A DNA stretch of 64,000 nt from Amycolatopsis sulphurea (GCF_002564045.1 NZ_PDJK01000002.1:3224001-3288000), one strand, 5' to 3'. Shown: positions 51,755 through 60,806, counted from the stretch's first letter. Notes: a model not told the origin generated them from the sequence alone. A program made the numbers and translations.

Positions 51755-53202
51755 CCCAGACTGCGCCGTTGAAGAAGTGGCAGGAGAAGGGCTACCCGGC
51801 GCGCCTGCAGGAAGATCTCGGCGACGGGATTGTGCGCTGCCACCTCAGCCCCCGAAACTGCCGCATCCGCCCTGGCCAGCACGGCTTCTGCATGGTCAGG
51901 GCCAACCGCGACGGAAAGCTGGTCAGCCTCAACTACGGCCGGTCGGTGCACGCCACCGAGGAGACCATAGAGACCGAGGCCGTGTTCCACTATGAGCCCG
52001 GCGCGCGCATCCTGTCGATGGGCAACATCGGCTGCATGCTCAACTGCGACTACTGCCACAACTGGAAGACATCGCAGGCGCGGTTCGTCGAGGACAAGGA
52101 CGTCTTCTACTACACGCCTGAAGAAGTCGTCGATATCGCGAAACGGCACGGGATCAAAGTCATCTCCTGGACCTACAACGACCCGGTGGTGTGGCACGAA
52201 TTCGTCGTCGAGTCGGCGAAGTTGGCCCAGGAAGCCGGAATCGTCAACTTGTACAAGTCGGCGTTCTTCATCTCGCCCGAGGCGATCGAGGAACTGATCC
52301 CAGTCATCGACATCTTCTCGATCTCCATCAAGTCGATGGACCCGAAGTACTACCGTAAGATCACCAAGGGCTGGATCGAACCGGTGCTCGACGGCGCCGA
52401 GCTGGTCTACCGCGCGGGTAGGCACGTCGAAGTGTCGACCTTGATGGTGACCGACCTCAGCGACGACGAGAAGACCGCGCGCGCTATGGCGAGTTTCGTC
52501 GGCGAGCGCCTGGGCGCCGAGGTACCTACGCACTTCGTGCGGTTCCACCCGGACTACAAGATGACCAACACCATCCGCACCCCCGTCGAGCGGCTGGAGA
52601 AGGCGCGGCGCATCGCCCTGGAGATGGGCCTGCAGAACGTCTACCTCGGCAACGTCTACGATACCGACTCCACCAACACATACTGCCACGGCTGCGGCGA
52701 CCTGCTGGTCACCCGCTACGGCCTGAACGCGAACGTGCTGGGCGTCAGCGCCGACGGCCACTGCGTCAAGTGCAGCGCTGACGCCAATATGCGCCGCATT
52801 GCGGACGTGCCGAAGGCGTCGGTCGTCGACGCGCTGCCCGCCGGTGCCGACCTCGACATCGCCACCTTCGACTGGTACGGCGACATCCGCGCCCTGCACG
52901 TCCAGGTGCGTAACGACTCCAGCCAGCTGGACCGGGTCTACCACCGCCGTAACCGCCCCGGGACGCGGGGCGGCAGCTGGGGCGTGATCAACTTGCGGCC
53001 GGGTGAGAGCTACCGGTTCATCGCGGCGAAGTCGACCCTCGACGAGGTCGGTGTGGCCGTCGCGGTGCCGCGCACTTGCACCTCGAGCCTGCACCAGGTC
53101 TTCGACCGGGCGCACTTCCCGACCCTGGAGGTGGACGCGGGCACGCTCAATGCCGACGTGACGCCGCTGCCGCTCTACGTCAACCCGCGAGCAAAGGACT
53201 GA
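51751..53202 (+). CDS. Radical SAM enzyme (PflA/AmmeMemoRadiSam type) with C-terminal extension
   Basis: 483 residues. Conserved N-terminal RLQEDLGDGIVRCHLSPRNC, then the SAM-binding cysteines Cx3Cx2C in GCMLNCDYCHNW (about residues 92-103), WTYNDPVVWHEFV near 140, and a C-terminal CHGCGD and CVKCSAD pair near 311 and 340 that may hold another cluster or zinc. The common family length is about 340-360 residues. Here another 115 or so residues follow (DIATFDWYGDIRALHVQVRN onward), a domain I cannot identify. No Memo or AMMECR1 partner gene is present. It is translationally coupled to the ferredoxin and precedes a cupin by one base. Confidence 0.82.
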   Translation: MTQTAPLKKWQEKGYPARLQEDLGDGIVRCHLSPRNCRIRPGQHGFCMVRANRDGKLVSLNYGRSVHATEETIETEAVFHYEPGARILSMGNIGCMLNCDYCHNWKTSQARFVEDKDVFYYTPEEVVDIAKRHGIKVISWTYNDPVVWHEFVVESAKLAQEAGIVNLYKSAFFISPEAIEELIPVIDIFSISIKSMDPKYYRKITKGWIEPVLDGAELVYRAGRHVEVSTLMVTDLSDDEKTARAMASFVGERLGAEVPTHFVRFHPDYKMTNTIRTPVERLEKARRIALEMGLQNVYLGNVYDTDSTNTYCHGCGDLLVTRYGLNANVLGVSADGHCVKCSADANMRRIADVPKASVVDALPAGADLDIATFDWYGDIRALHVQVRNDSSQLDRVYHRRNRPGTRGGSWGVINLRPGESYRFIAAKSTLDEVGVAVAVPRTCTSSLHQVFDRAHFPTLEVDAGTLNADVTPLPLYVNPRAKD

Positions 53203-53203
53203 G

Positions 53204-53623
53204 ATGATCCTGGACTACAACAGCGGTTCCGGCGCCGCGCCAGACTTCGACGCGTTCGACCCGACCCGGTACCCGGACGTCGTGATCGTGAAGGCCGAGC
53301 AGGTCAAGGGCCGCGAAGCCTTCCCGAACCTGCACCGGCGGGTGCTCGCGTTCAACGACAAGCTGATGATCGTCGAGCACGTCATGGAGCAGGGCTCGGT
53401 GTTCCCACGCCACAGCCACCACCAGGAGCAGCTGGCCTACCTGATCTCCGGACACATTCGCGTCCAGATCGAGGACGAGGAGCCCTTCGAGGCCCGCGGG
53501 GGCGACAGCTTCGTCGTGCGCGGCGGCGTCGACCACCAGGTCGTCGCGATCGAGCGCTCGGTGGCGCTCGACGTGTTCACCCCCGTCCGGAACGACTTCA
53601 TCGAGTGGGTCGACCGGGTCTGA
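53204..53623 (+). CDS. Cupin-domain protein
   Basis: A 139-residue single-domain cupin. Metal ligands are in motif 1 PRHSHHQEQLAYLISGHIRV (about residues 64-83) and in motif 2 near GGVDHQVVA (about 108). Small cupins of this type bind Fe, Mn or Zn and may be dioxygenases, isomerases or product-sensing proteins. The ATG follows the radical SAM stop directly, so both are in one operon. It could process a labile product of the radical step. Confidence 0.82.
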   Translation: MILDYNSGSGAAPDFDAFDPTRYPDVVIVKAEQVKGREAFPNLHRRVLAFNDKLMIVEHVMEQGSVFPRHSHHQEQLAYLISGHIRVQIEDEEPFEARGGDSFVVRGGVDHQVVAIERSVALDVFTPVRNDFIEWVDRV

Positions 53624-53694
53624 CGCGTGAGCGTGCCTCGGGCGAGGTGCTCATTCCTCGGCCCGGCAACGGCTGTCCGAAGGGGGTTCCCGTG

Positions 53695-54640
53695 ATGGCA
53701 GAACGGTTCCGGGCGGTGCGGCTGGGTGCGCCGGGCGGTCCGCTCGGCGTCGAACTGGTCGACCGCCCCGCCGCCGAGGGCGTGCCGGTGCGCATGGCGT
53801 TCGCCGGGGTGAACCCCGTCGGTGGCTACGTGCGCGACGGCACTGTCGGTGATCCGACGTGCCTACCGAGGACGTTGGGCGTCGAAGGTGTCGGAGAGGC
53901 CGACGGCCAGTGGTACACCGTGTACGGCGGCGGCCTCGGCGTGGCCCGCGACGGCACGTGGGCCGAGTGGGTGCTGGCGCCGCCGGAAGCGCTGGTGGCG
54001 GTGCCGGACGGACTGAATCCGACCACGGCTGCGCGCGCTGGCGTGGTCGGGTCGACGGCCGTGCGGGTCGTGTACGACCTCGGCCGCATCGGCCCCGAGG
54101 ATCAGGTGCTCGTGCTCGGCGCCGCCGGCGGCACCGGCACGGCCGTCACGAGCGTCGCCGCAGCGCGCGGTGCGGCGGTGTGGGGCCAAGTCGGCACGCC
54201 CGCCAAGGGCGACGTCGTCGCCGACGCCGGTGCAGAACCGCTGGTCGCGGCAACTGCGGAGGAACTGCGTGCGCTCGTCGCCGACCTCGGGATCACCGTG
54301 GCCTTCGACGCGCTCGGCGCCGACTACACCGGCGTCCTCGTCGACACGCTCACCCCGTATGGGCGGCTTGTCAGCTACGGCGTCGCCGCCGGCGATCGGG
54401 CCACGCTGCCGATGCGAGCGCTCTACCGCAAGAACCTCACCCTGGCCGGGTATGGCGGTGCGGCGGAACCGGTCGACCGGGTCCGCGCCGCGGTCGGCCA
54501 GGCCTCCTGGCGCACCTCGCCGCCGGGCCATGCACGTCCCCGTCGACCAGGTGTTCCCGCTGGCCGACGGGGACGACGCCCTCGCCGCGTTGGCGAGCCG
54601 CCGCGTGCGCGGAAAGGTCCTGCTCGACGCGCGCTCCTGA
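53695..54640 (+). pseudogene. Quinone-oxidoreductase-like MDR enzyme, frameshifted near the 3' end
   Basis: About 315 residues of a zinc-free medium-chain reductase: the GroES-like domain with VNPVGGYVRDGTVGD, the cofactor loop LVLGAAGGTGTAVTS (about residues 136-150) and RLVSYGVAAGDRATLPMRAL. Near 54505-54530 the frame breaks. The expected GQGLLAHLAAG then MHVPVDQVFPLADGDDALAA requires two compensating shifts before the true stop at 54640. Without these the frame runs into the next gene. Either the gene is mutated or the sequence has two single-base errors. It follows the cupin gene after 71 bases, with AAGGGGG before ATG. Confidence 0.7.
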
Positions 54641-54669
54641 TGCGACGAAACATCACGGATAGGAATCCC

Positions 54670-55359
54670 ATGAGCACGGTTAAGAGCCAGCCCACCGACC
54701 GGCTGGACGCCGTGGCGCGGCGGGCCCGCGTGATCGGCAAGTACCTCGTCGGGTGCGCCTTCTTCTCCGTCGGCGCCTACCTGTTCATCCACTCCGAACT
54801 CGGCACGGACCCGTTGGACACCTTCGCCCTCGGCGTACTGCGGCACTTACCGCTCACGGTCGGCGTCGTGCAACTCGTTGTCGCGGTGGTGTGCGTCGGG
54901 ATCGTCGCGGTGTGGACGCGCAAGCGCCCGCTCGTGGCGCCGCTGTTCACCTTCTTCTTCTGCGGCTCTCTGATCGACCTGCAGTTGCGGGTGGACTGGC
55001 TGCGCGGGAGCGCGGTGCCGCCGGTGGTGATCCTCGCAGCCGGCACGGTGGCGTGCTCCTACGGGTCGGCGCTGATCATCATGAGCGGCTTCGGCATCCG
55101 GTCGATCGACCTGCTCGCCATCACCATCGTGCGTAACTGGCGGTGGCCGTTCTGGGCGGGCAAAGGGCTCATCGAGTTCACCCTGCTCAGCACCGGCTAC
55201 CTGCTCGGCGGCCCGGCGGGCCTCGGCACGGTGTTCTTCCTCGTCGGGGTCGACCTGCTCATCCAGCCGCTTGTGTGGGTCAACGACCGGTTGCTGGGGC
55301 TGATCAACCACGGCCTGCCGCGAGTGCCAGAGCTGACACCCGGGGCGTCAGCGGCTTAG
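54670..55359 (+). CDS. YczE/YyaS/YitT-family membrane protein
   Basis: 229 residues with about five or six membrane segments: VGCAFFSVGAYLFIHSEL, VGVVQLVVAVVCVGIVAV, VVILAAGTVACSYGSALIIM and GTVFFLVGVDLLIQPLV. The conserved GTDPLDTFALGV and LIIMSGFGIRSIDLLAI elements match the YczE group. These proteins have been linked to peptide-antibiotic production in Bacillus, with an unresolved, possibly transport-related role. In this position it may export or confer tolerance to the pathway product. It is followed by IS5-type sequence. Confidence 0.78.
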   Translation: MSTVKSQPTDRLDAVARRARVIGKYLVGCAFFSVGAYLFIHSELGTDPLDTFALGVLRHLPLTVGVVQLVVAVVCVGIVAVWTRKRPLVAPLFTFFFCGSLIDLQLRVDWLRGSAVPPVVILAAGTVACSYGSALIIMSGFGIRSIDLLAITIVRNWRWPFWAGKGLIEFTLLSTGYLLGGPAGLGTVFFLVGVDLLIQPLVWVNDRLLGLINHGLPRVPELTPGASAA

Positions 55360-55369
55360 AACTGCTAAT

Positions 55370-56129
55370 GGATCTTGGAATAGGTTGATCACCGAGGTTG
55401 TTGCTCAGGGCGTGAGGAAGGGGCAACAGCCGCCGTGGATCGTGTCGGATGATCTGTGGGCTCGGATCGAGCCGCTGTTGCCCGTGGTGCCTCGTCGCGC
55501 GGATCATCCCGGTCGCAAGCGGTTGGATGACCGCAAAGCCCTGTGCGGCATCCTGTTCGTGCTGTACACCGCCATCCCCTGGGAGTTCCTGCCCCAAGAA
55601 CTCGGCTTCGGCTCGGGGATGACCTGCTGGCGTCGGTTGAGGGACTGGAACGATGCCGGGGTCTGGCAACGACTGCACGAGTCCCTGCTGGCCGAGTTGA
55701 GCGCCGCTGGCGCGCTGGATTGTTCCAAGGCGGTGGTGGATGGCTCCCACGTGCGGGCGCTCAAGGGCGGCCCAAAACCGGTCCGAGCCTCGTCGACCGC
55801 GCCCGACCAGGCTCGAAACACCATCTGATCACCGAAGCCCACGGTATCCCGCTGGCGGTGACGCTGACCGGCGGCAACTGCAACGACGTCACCCAGCTGA
55901 TGTCGTTGATCGAGGCGATCCCGCCGGTACGTGGCCGGCGCGGACGGCCCCGCCAGCGACCGGACACGATCTACGCCGACCGCGCCTATGACCACGACAA
56001 GTACCGCAGGCTGGTGCGAGGCAAGAACATCACGCCCGTCTTCGCCCGGCGGGGCGTCGAGCACGGTTCCGGCCTGGGCGTGCATCGATGGGTCGTGGAG
56101 CAAACTTTCGCCCTCCTGCAGTTGCACCG
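55370..56129 (+). mobile_element. IS5-family insertion sequence, 3' end truncated
   Basis: The IS5-type transposase described at 55385 is complete at its N-terminus but loses the end of the catalytic domain after VVEQTFALLQLHRK. It is replaced there by a 70-base hairpin element. No pair of terminal inverted repeats could be defined. The insertion separates the YczE-like gene from the second AurF-like gene. Confidence 0.72.
55385..56129 (+). pseudogene. IS5-family transposase, two frames with a -1 slippery site, C-terminus missing
   Basis: OrfA-like frame: WIVSDDLWARIEPLLPVVP, then CGILFVLYTAIPWEFLPQEL and the first catalytic Asp in VVDGSHVRA. At 55771-55777 the heptamer C-CCA-AAA permits -1 slippage into the frame TGPSLVDRARPGSKHHLITE, with the second Asp in YADRAYDHDKYR. 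The RWVVEQTF stretch contains the last Glu. After this point the protein is truncated by about 35 residues relative to relatives. The element is therefore probably inactive. Confidence 0.78.
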
Positions 56130-56199
56130 AAAGTGCCTTCCGTCGTGGGATGTTTCAGGGCGTCGACACCCCAGATTCTCCCTGCACAGAAGGCACTTT
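56130..56199. repeat. Hairpin element with AAAGTGCCTTC arms
   Basis: AAAGTGCCTTC and GAAGGCACTTT are exact inverted repeats 48 bases apart, with a partially complementary interior. I recall comparable hairpins between genes in Amycolatopsis genomes. It replaces the 3' end of the IS5 transposase gene. Confidence 0.6.
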
Positions 56200-56308
56200 C
56201 CCTCTCGGCACACCGAGCGACCAGCTACTCAATCGACGGATCCAGGCTTAGCCTGAATCCGTGGACGGGCTTGAATGTTGATCTTCTTCCTTGTTTGTTG
56301 ATCATCGA

Positions 56309-56560
56309 TCACCTGGATGCGTGGGCTGGGCAGGGCTGGTCTCCTGGTGTGCCCAGCCCTTCCACGTGGTGGTCTCCGGTCGGCCCTGGCGGGGTGATGG
56401 TCAGGTCAGGCCGACGCGCTGGTCGGCCGGTGGTGAACACCGCGTCCCACATCGCGTTCCAGGGTTGTGGCCAGGGCCAGTGCGCGGGCAGGTGCAGCAC
56501 CCGGCGCCCGGCGGGGTGGGCCAGCCGGGCGGGCACCAGCATCGGGCTCGGTAAGGCCAT
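56309..56560 (-). pseudogene. Transposase C-terminal remnant (IS1380-like)
   Basis: The minus strand encodes VPARLAHPAGRRVLHLPAHW, then PWPQPWNAMWDAVFTTG. The R-L--P-HWPW--AW---- pattern is the end of IS1380-group transposases. The upstream catalytic part is absent, because the frame passes directly into the C-terminal part of the diiron oxygenase region. No function remains. Confidence 0.55.
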
Positions 56561-56625
56561 TACCAGCGAAGACGCACATTCATCACGAAAGTGCGGCTGG
56601 AGTAGAGGTGCGGCTGCTAGTTGAT

Positions 56626-57564
56626 CTAGCTCACCAGGCCGTGCGCGGCGAAGCTGTCGTACGTGCGAGTGTCGGCCATTACGCCGTTGCGCTCGAACAA
56701 CCGCAGCGTCGCCGCCGCGGCATGGCGGACCGCCGCCGCCGCCGGACCGCCGAGGTCCTCCACCACCCCGCGCACGTCGCCGGCGGGCACCCCCGCGATG
56801 CGCAGCAGGTGGGCGTCGGCGGCCGGGTCCTGGCCCAGGAACGCGGTCACGAACACCGGCAGCATCGGCCCGATCGCGGCGCGCTGGCGCGAGCCGAGCT
56901 GGAACCACGCGTGCTGGAAGAACTGGGCGAAATAGGCGTGGTGGCGCCGCTCGTCCTCGGCGTGGTCGGCCACCATCTCCCGTACGGAGGTGATGATCCG
57001 GTCGTCGCGGGGGATGTCGGACAGGATCGCCGAGATGAGCGTTTCGGAGACGAGGGTGAAGAAGACCCTTGTCAGGCCCCGGGTTTGGCTGTCCTCGCCG
57101 GCCTCCAGGCGATCCAGTTCGGACAAAAACTGTGGTCGCGGCCCGACCGGGCGTTCGCCGGTAGCCACGACGATCTGCTGCTGGAGGTCGTCGGAGAACA
57201 GGGCGTGCCACGACTCGTCGGTGCAGATCATGTACGCGTCGCGCAGCATCCGGCGCGGCAGCTCGAAACCGAGCCTGCTGCGGCTGATCAGCTGAGTGAC
57301 CGGGTTGACCACCAGCTGTTCGAGGTCCTCGGTGAAATCGAGGTAGAGGTGCAGGCGGTGCAGCAGCACCCGACGGGTGGTGTCCTCGTCGGCGACCGCC
57401 AGCGCGGCCGGGTGGTTGAGCGGTCCGACCAGCTCCGGCGGGAAGAACAGCTTTCCGTCGAGCTGCTCGTCGAGGATGCGCCGCGGTTTGGACCGCACGC
57501 TCGCTCGGTCCTCCCAGTTGGCGAATCCGGAACGGTAGTCGCCCTGTTCGAGTTTGTTGGTCAA
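56626..57564 (-). CDS. AurF-like non-haem diiron oxygenase, paralogue 2
   Basis: 312 residues. Diiron ligand motifs are CTDESWHALFS near residue 113 and DHAEDERRHHAYFAQFF near 199-215, with extra Glu in DFTEDLEQLV near 77 and LVSETLISAIL near 171. The parallel order of motifs with the gene at 47.98 kb marks them as paralogues, although overall identity is low. It should bind two irons and activate oxygen on an amine or similar group. It is divergent from the RraA-ferritin gene, across a 281-base promoter region. Confidence 0.82.
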   Translation of the reverse strand: MTNKLEQGDYRSGFANWEDRASVRSKPRRILDEQLDGKLFFPPELVGPLNHPAALAVADEDTTRRVLLHRLHLYLDFTEDLEQLVVNPVTQLISRSRLGFELPRRMLRDAYMICTDESWHALFSDDLQQQIVVATGERPVGPRPQFLSELDRLEAGEDSQTRGLTRVFFTLVSETLISAILSDIPRDDRIITSVREMVADHAEDERRHHAYFAQFFQHAWFQLGSRQRAAIGPMLPVFVTAFLGQDPAADAHLLRIAGVPAGDVRGVVEDLGGPAAAAVRHAAAATLRLFERNGVMADTRTYDSFAAHGLVS

Positions 57565-57721
57565 GGGGTTCCTTCCCGCGCGCTTCCACAGCGACAGCCG
57601 ATGGGGAATGGCGACAGCCCCGGGTCGATCAATCGTGGGTTGACTGCGACGAACCGGTCAAGAATTTCGCCTGCAAATTATGGCACGAAATCTGTTGTCA
57701 GGTCGAACGGGCGGTTGTGCC

Positions 57722-57750
57722 TTGACATCCGGTGCCGAATTAGCCACGAT
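57722..57750 (+). promoter_or_regulatory. Probable promoter of the RraA-ferritin operon
   Basis: A perfect -35 hexamer TTGACA (57722-57727) is followed after 17 bases by CACGAT (57745-57750). It lies 96 bases before the ATG at 57846. Confidence 0.55.
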
Positions 57751-57845
57751 CCATGCGGGGGGAGACGTCGATCGCCGACTCGGCGTCGAATTCTCGTGGA
57801 CAGCTTTTCGTGATTAACCACCACTGCAGAAATGGGTACAGCTCT

Positions 57846-59267
57846 ATGGTCATCACCGTTCACGACCACATCGTCGAAGCGCTGAAGAGTGTTTACACCG
57901 GCGCGCTCACCGATATTCTCGACGGGCTGGGACTGGTCACTCAGAGCCTGTCCCACGAATTTCTGCCGATAGGGCGCGGAATGCGCTTCGTCGGTCCTGC
58001 CTACCCGGTCGAGGTGCGGCCCAACCCGCTTGCGGTCTCACACGGCAAGAGCGCCCGCGGGCTGTTCGAGATGCTCGGCTCCGTGCCCGGCGGCCACGTC
58101 GTCGTCGTGCAGATGAACGGCATCGAGGCGTCAATCTTCGGCGACCTGTCCATGACGGCGCTCAAGGCGCAAGGTGCCGTCGGCGCCGTCATCGACGGCG
58201 GCGCCCGCGACATCCACCTGGCCAAGGAGATCGGCTTCCCGATGGTGCCGCGTTTTATCCGCCCGCAGGGCTTCATCCAGCGCGGCGACTGGGTGAGCTG
58301 GGGCCGTGACCCGATCCACGTCGAGGGCATCCGGATCGCGCCGGGCGATTACGTCGTCGCCGACGACTCCGGTGTGGTCATCGTGCCCGCCGAGGTCGCC
58401 GACCAGGTCGCGGAAGCCGTGACCAAGTTGACCGACAAGGAAACCATCCTGCGCGCCGAGATCGCCATGGGCATGAACCCGGCCGAGGCGTTCGACCGCT
58501 ACTACGTCAACGAGGAGGTCCCCGCGGATTACCGCCCGCCCACCACCACGTCCGCGTCCGCCGCACTAGCACCATCAGCCCCCGAGCCCGCCGCGGCCAC
58601 ACCGTCGGCCGGGTACCGCGGCCCGGTCCAGCCGGGCGACCTGACTCGGCGTGCGGGCATCGAGCAGTTGGAGGCGCGGGGCCTGGACGTTGTGGCGTTG
58701 CGCGAGAAGCTTATCGACAACGCCGCCGCCGAATTCACGACCTACTACTACTACACGATCCTGCGGAACTTCCTCGCGGGCAAGGAGGACTACAAGGCGA
58801 TCACAGAGGACGCGCGCCTGGAGGACCGCTCGCACTTCGAGCTCATCTTCCCCCGCATCTACGAGCTCGGCGGAACTCTGCCGTTCGACATCCGCGACCT
58901 CGCTGACCGCGCGGGCTGCGCCGACGCGTACCTGCCTAACACCAACGACGGTAAGCTCACCTGGGGCTTGTCGACCGGCGAGTCGTTCAGCCCAGCCAAC
59001 GCCACGGAGATCCTCACCGTACTGCTGGAGGCCGAGCGCTGCGCGGTGCGGTCGTGGTGGGAGATCTGCGACATGACCTTCGGCAAGGACCCGCGCACCT
59101 ACGAGCTGGCGATGCGCATCCTCAACGAGGAGATCGAGCATGAGGCGTGGTTCATCGAGCTGCTGAGCATGGAGCGCGACGGCGTCGCCCGCCCGTCCGG
59201 GCACTTCAAACGCGGCGGCGTCGGCGACGCACCGTGGAGTCGCAACCGCCCCTTCGGCGACGGTTGA
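57846..59267 (+). CDS. RraA-like aldolase/hydrolase domain fused to a DPS-like (thioferritin) domain
   Basis: 473 residues. Residues 1-225 are an RraA/HMG-aldolase-type domain with VIDGGARDI (near 114), carrying the Arg-Asp pair that binds the keto acid and metal, and [15 protein letters not shown] near 169. After a Pro/Ala-rich linker, residues about 265-465 form a ferritin-like domain: [48 protein letters not shown] and [14 protein letters not shown]. The two Cys spaced by eight residues and the ExxH pairs resemble archaeal DPS-like thioferritins. I know no such fusion. A [2Fe-2S] ferredoxin gene starts two bases after it. Confidence 0.85.
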   Translation: MVITVHDHIVEALKSVYTGALTDILDGLGLVTQSLSHEFLPIGRGMRFVGPAYPVEVRPNPLAVSHGKSARGLFEMLGSVPGGHVVVVQMNGIEASIFGDLSMTALKAQGAVGAVIDGGARDIHLAKEIGFPMVPRFIRPQGFIQRGDWVSWGRDPIHVEGIRIAPGDYVVADDSGVVIVPAEVADQVAEAVTKLTDKETILRAEIAMGMNPAEAFDRYYVNEEVPADYRPPTTTSASAALAPSAPEPAAATPSAGYRGPVQPGDLTRRAGIEQLEARGLDVVALREKLIDNAAAEFTTYYYYTILRNFLAGKEDYKAITEDARLEDRSHFELIFPRIYELGGTLPFDIRDLADRAGCADAYLPNTNDGKLTWGLSTGESFSPANATEILTVLLEAERCAVRSWWEICDMTFGKDPRTYELAMRILNEEIEHEAWFIELLSMERDGVARPSGHFKRGGVGDAPWSRNRPFGDG

Positions 59268-59268
59268 C

Positions 59269-59614
59269 GTGAGCACCCCTTCGCCGCCGTCTCACTCGGT
59301 CGAGCTCGAAGTCGGCGGCCGGGTGGTGCGCTTCCTCGCCTACCCTGGCGAGTCCATCTTGGACGCCGCGTTGCGCAACGGTGTGCGCATGAGCAGCCTG
59401 TGCAGGCAAGGCTGGTGCACGCGGTGCGCGATGCGGCTGGTGGCGGGCGAGGTCGACCAGTCCGCGGCCCGGCGATACTACCCCGCCGACCGGGCTGCCG
59501 GGTTCGCGTTGGCCTGCACCGCTCGCCCGCCACCGCCGTGCGCGTGGGGCCGACCAGCACGACGCCATCCGGGCGCACCGCCTCGCGGCGGGGCTGCCCG
59601 TTCCCCGCGGCTGA
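59269..59614 (+). CDS. [2Fe-2S] plant-type ferredoxin, likely frameshifted at the 3' end
   Basis: From GTG 59269, a short beta-grasp ferredoxin with the Cys-x4-Cys-x2-Cys set in SSLCRQGWCTRCAMRLV near residues 42-52 and the fourth Cys in FALACTARP. After that Cys the frame changes. The natural ending ADQHDAIRAHRLAAGLPVPR followed by a stop at 59612-59614 lies in another frame, and two small shifts are needed to join it. As written the frame reads on to 59634. The cluster-binding part is intact, so some function is possible. It likely transfers electrons to the fused ferritin protein or a diiron oxygenase. Confidence 0.75.
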
Positions 59615-59627
59615 CCCTGGAGCACCC

Positions 59628-60794
59628 ATGCTGAAGGAACGTGTCAACGCCCTGCGGGCCAAGAGGGGCCTGGTCCTATTCGGACCGGGGTTCGTCGCAG
59701 CCGTCGCCTACATCGACCCCGGCTACTTCATAGCCGATTTCCAGGCCGGGGCCGCGTTCAGCTACGGCCTGCTGCGGGTGGTGGTCACCGCCAACCTCAT
59801 CGACGTGTTCGTGCAATACCTCGCCCTGAAGACGGGCGGTGGCCACGGGCAAGGACCTACCGACGCTGTGCGGCGTGTGTTACCGCAGGCCCGTGGTCTG
59901 GCTGCTGTGGGCGGAGGTGATGGCGATGGCCACCGACCTGGCCGGGTTCATCGGCGCCGCCGTCGGGCTGAACCTGCTGTTCGGCGTGCACCTGGTGCCC
60001 GTCGCGCGGCTGAACGCCGTGTTGAGCCTGGGCGTGCTGTTATTGCAGCAGCGCGGCTACCGGCCATTCGAGCTCGCGATCATCGCGATGGTCAGGCTGG
60101 TGGCTCTTGGCTTCGCATACGACCTGCTCGCTCTGAGCGACCGCATGCCCAGCGTTACGCTGGCGGGGCTGGTGCCGTCATTCGGCGATGGTGCTCGCCG
60201 TTGGCGTCCAGGGCGCGACCGTGATGCCGCGTGGTGTACCTGCACGGCGCGCTCGTCGTGGCTCGTGGGCGGGAGCCGGGGCGCAACAGGGTGCAGTGGC
60301 TGCGGGCGCTCAAGTGTGACCGCGTGTTCGGCATGAGCCTGCCAGGCTGGTCAACGCCGTGGCGGCCGCGGGTTCGACGGCACGCTCGCTGGGGCGCACG
60401 CGCAGCTCGGCGCAACCGTGAGCGCATCGCGGCGCCGGCTTTCGCCGTCGCGCTGCTCAGCTCCGGGATCTGGGCGACCAGCTTCGGCACCTACGCCGAG
60501 CAGGTGATCATGGCGGGATCCTCGGCCTGCAGGTGCCGCTGTTCGCCTGCCGCCTGATCACCAGGATGCTCACGCCGCTCGTGATCGCGCTCAGCGTAAG
60601 CCCCGACGCGGCGCTGGTTGCCTCCCAGGTTGTGCTCTCGTTCGGCATCCCGTTCGCCTTCGTGCCTTTGGTGCTGATCACCCGCGACTGCGCGGTCATG
60701 GGCAAACTGATCAACCGGCGCCACGACGTGGATCGGCGCCGCCATCGCAGGACTGATCATCGCGCTCAACGCCTACCTGCTCGTCCAGCTCTAG
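59628..60794 (+). pseudogene. Nramp/MntH-type metal transporter, multiple frameshifts
   Basis: Pieces of a Nramp (NRAMP/MntH) divalent-metal transporter appear in successive frames: the signature GPGFVAAVAYIDPGYF (metal-binding DPG in helix 1), ATGKDLPTLCGVCYRRPVVW, AEVMAMATDLAGFIGAAVGL (helix 6 region), RGYRPFELAIIAMV and the C-terminal SQVVLSFGIPFAFVPLVLIT. At least four shifts (near 59835, 60190, 60290 and 60520) disrupt it. It ends with NAYLLVQL and a stop at 60794. Mn or Fe import would suit a diiron-enzyme cluster. Either it is decayed or the local sequence contains indel errors. Confidence 0.75.
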
Positions 60795-60806
60795 GAAGGA
60801 AATCCT

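Noticed and set aside
53605-55359. An apparent oxidoreductase-membrane protein fusion
   Set aside because: The continuous frame results from frameshifts at the end of the oxidoreductase. Its true end is in another frame at 54640, and the membrane protein has its own ATG at 54670.
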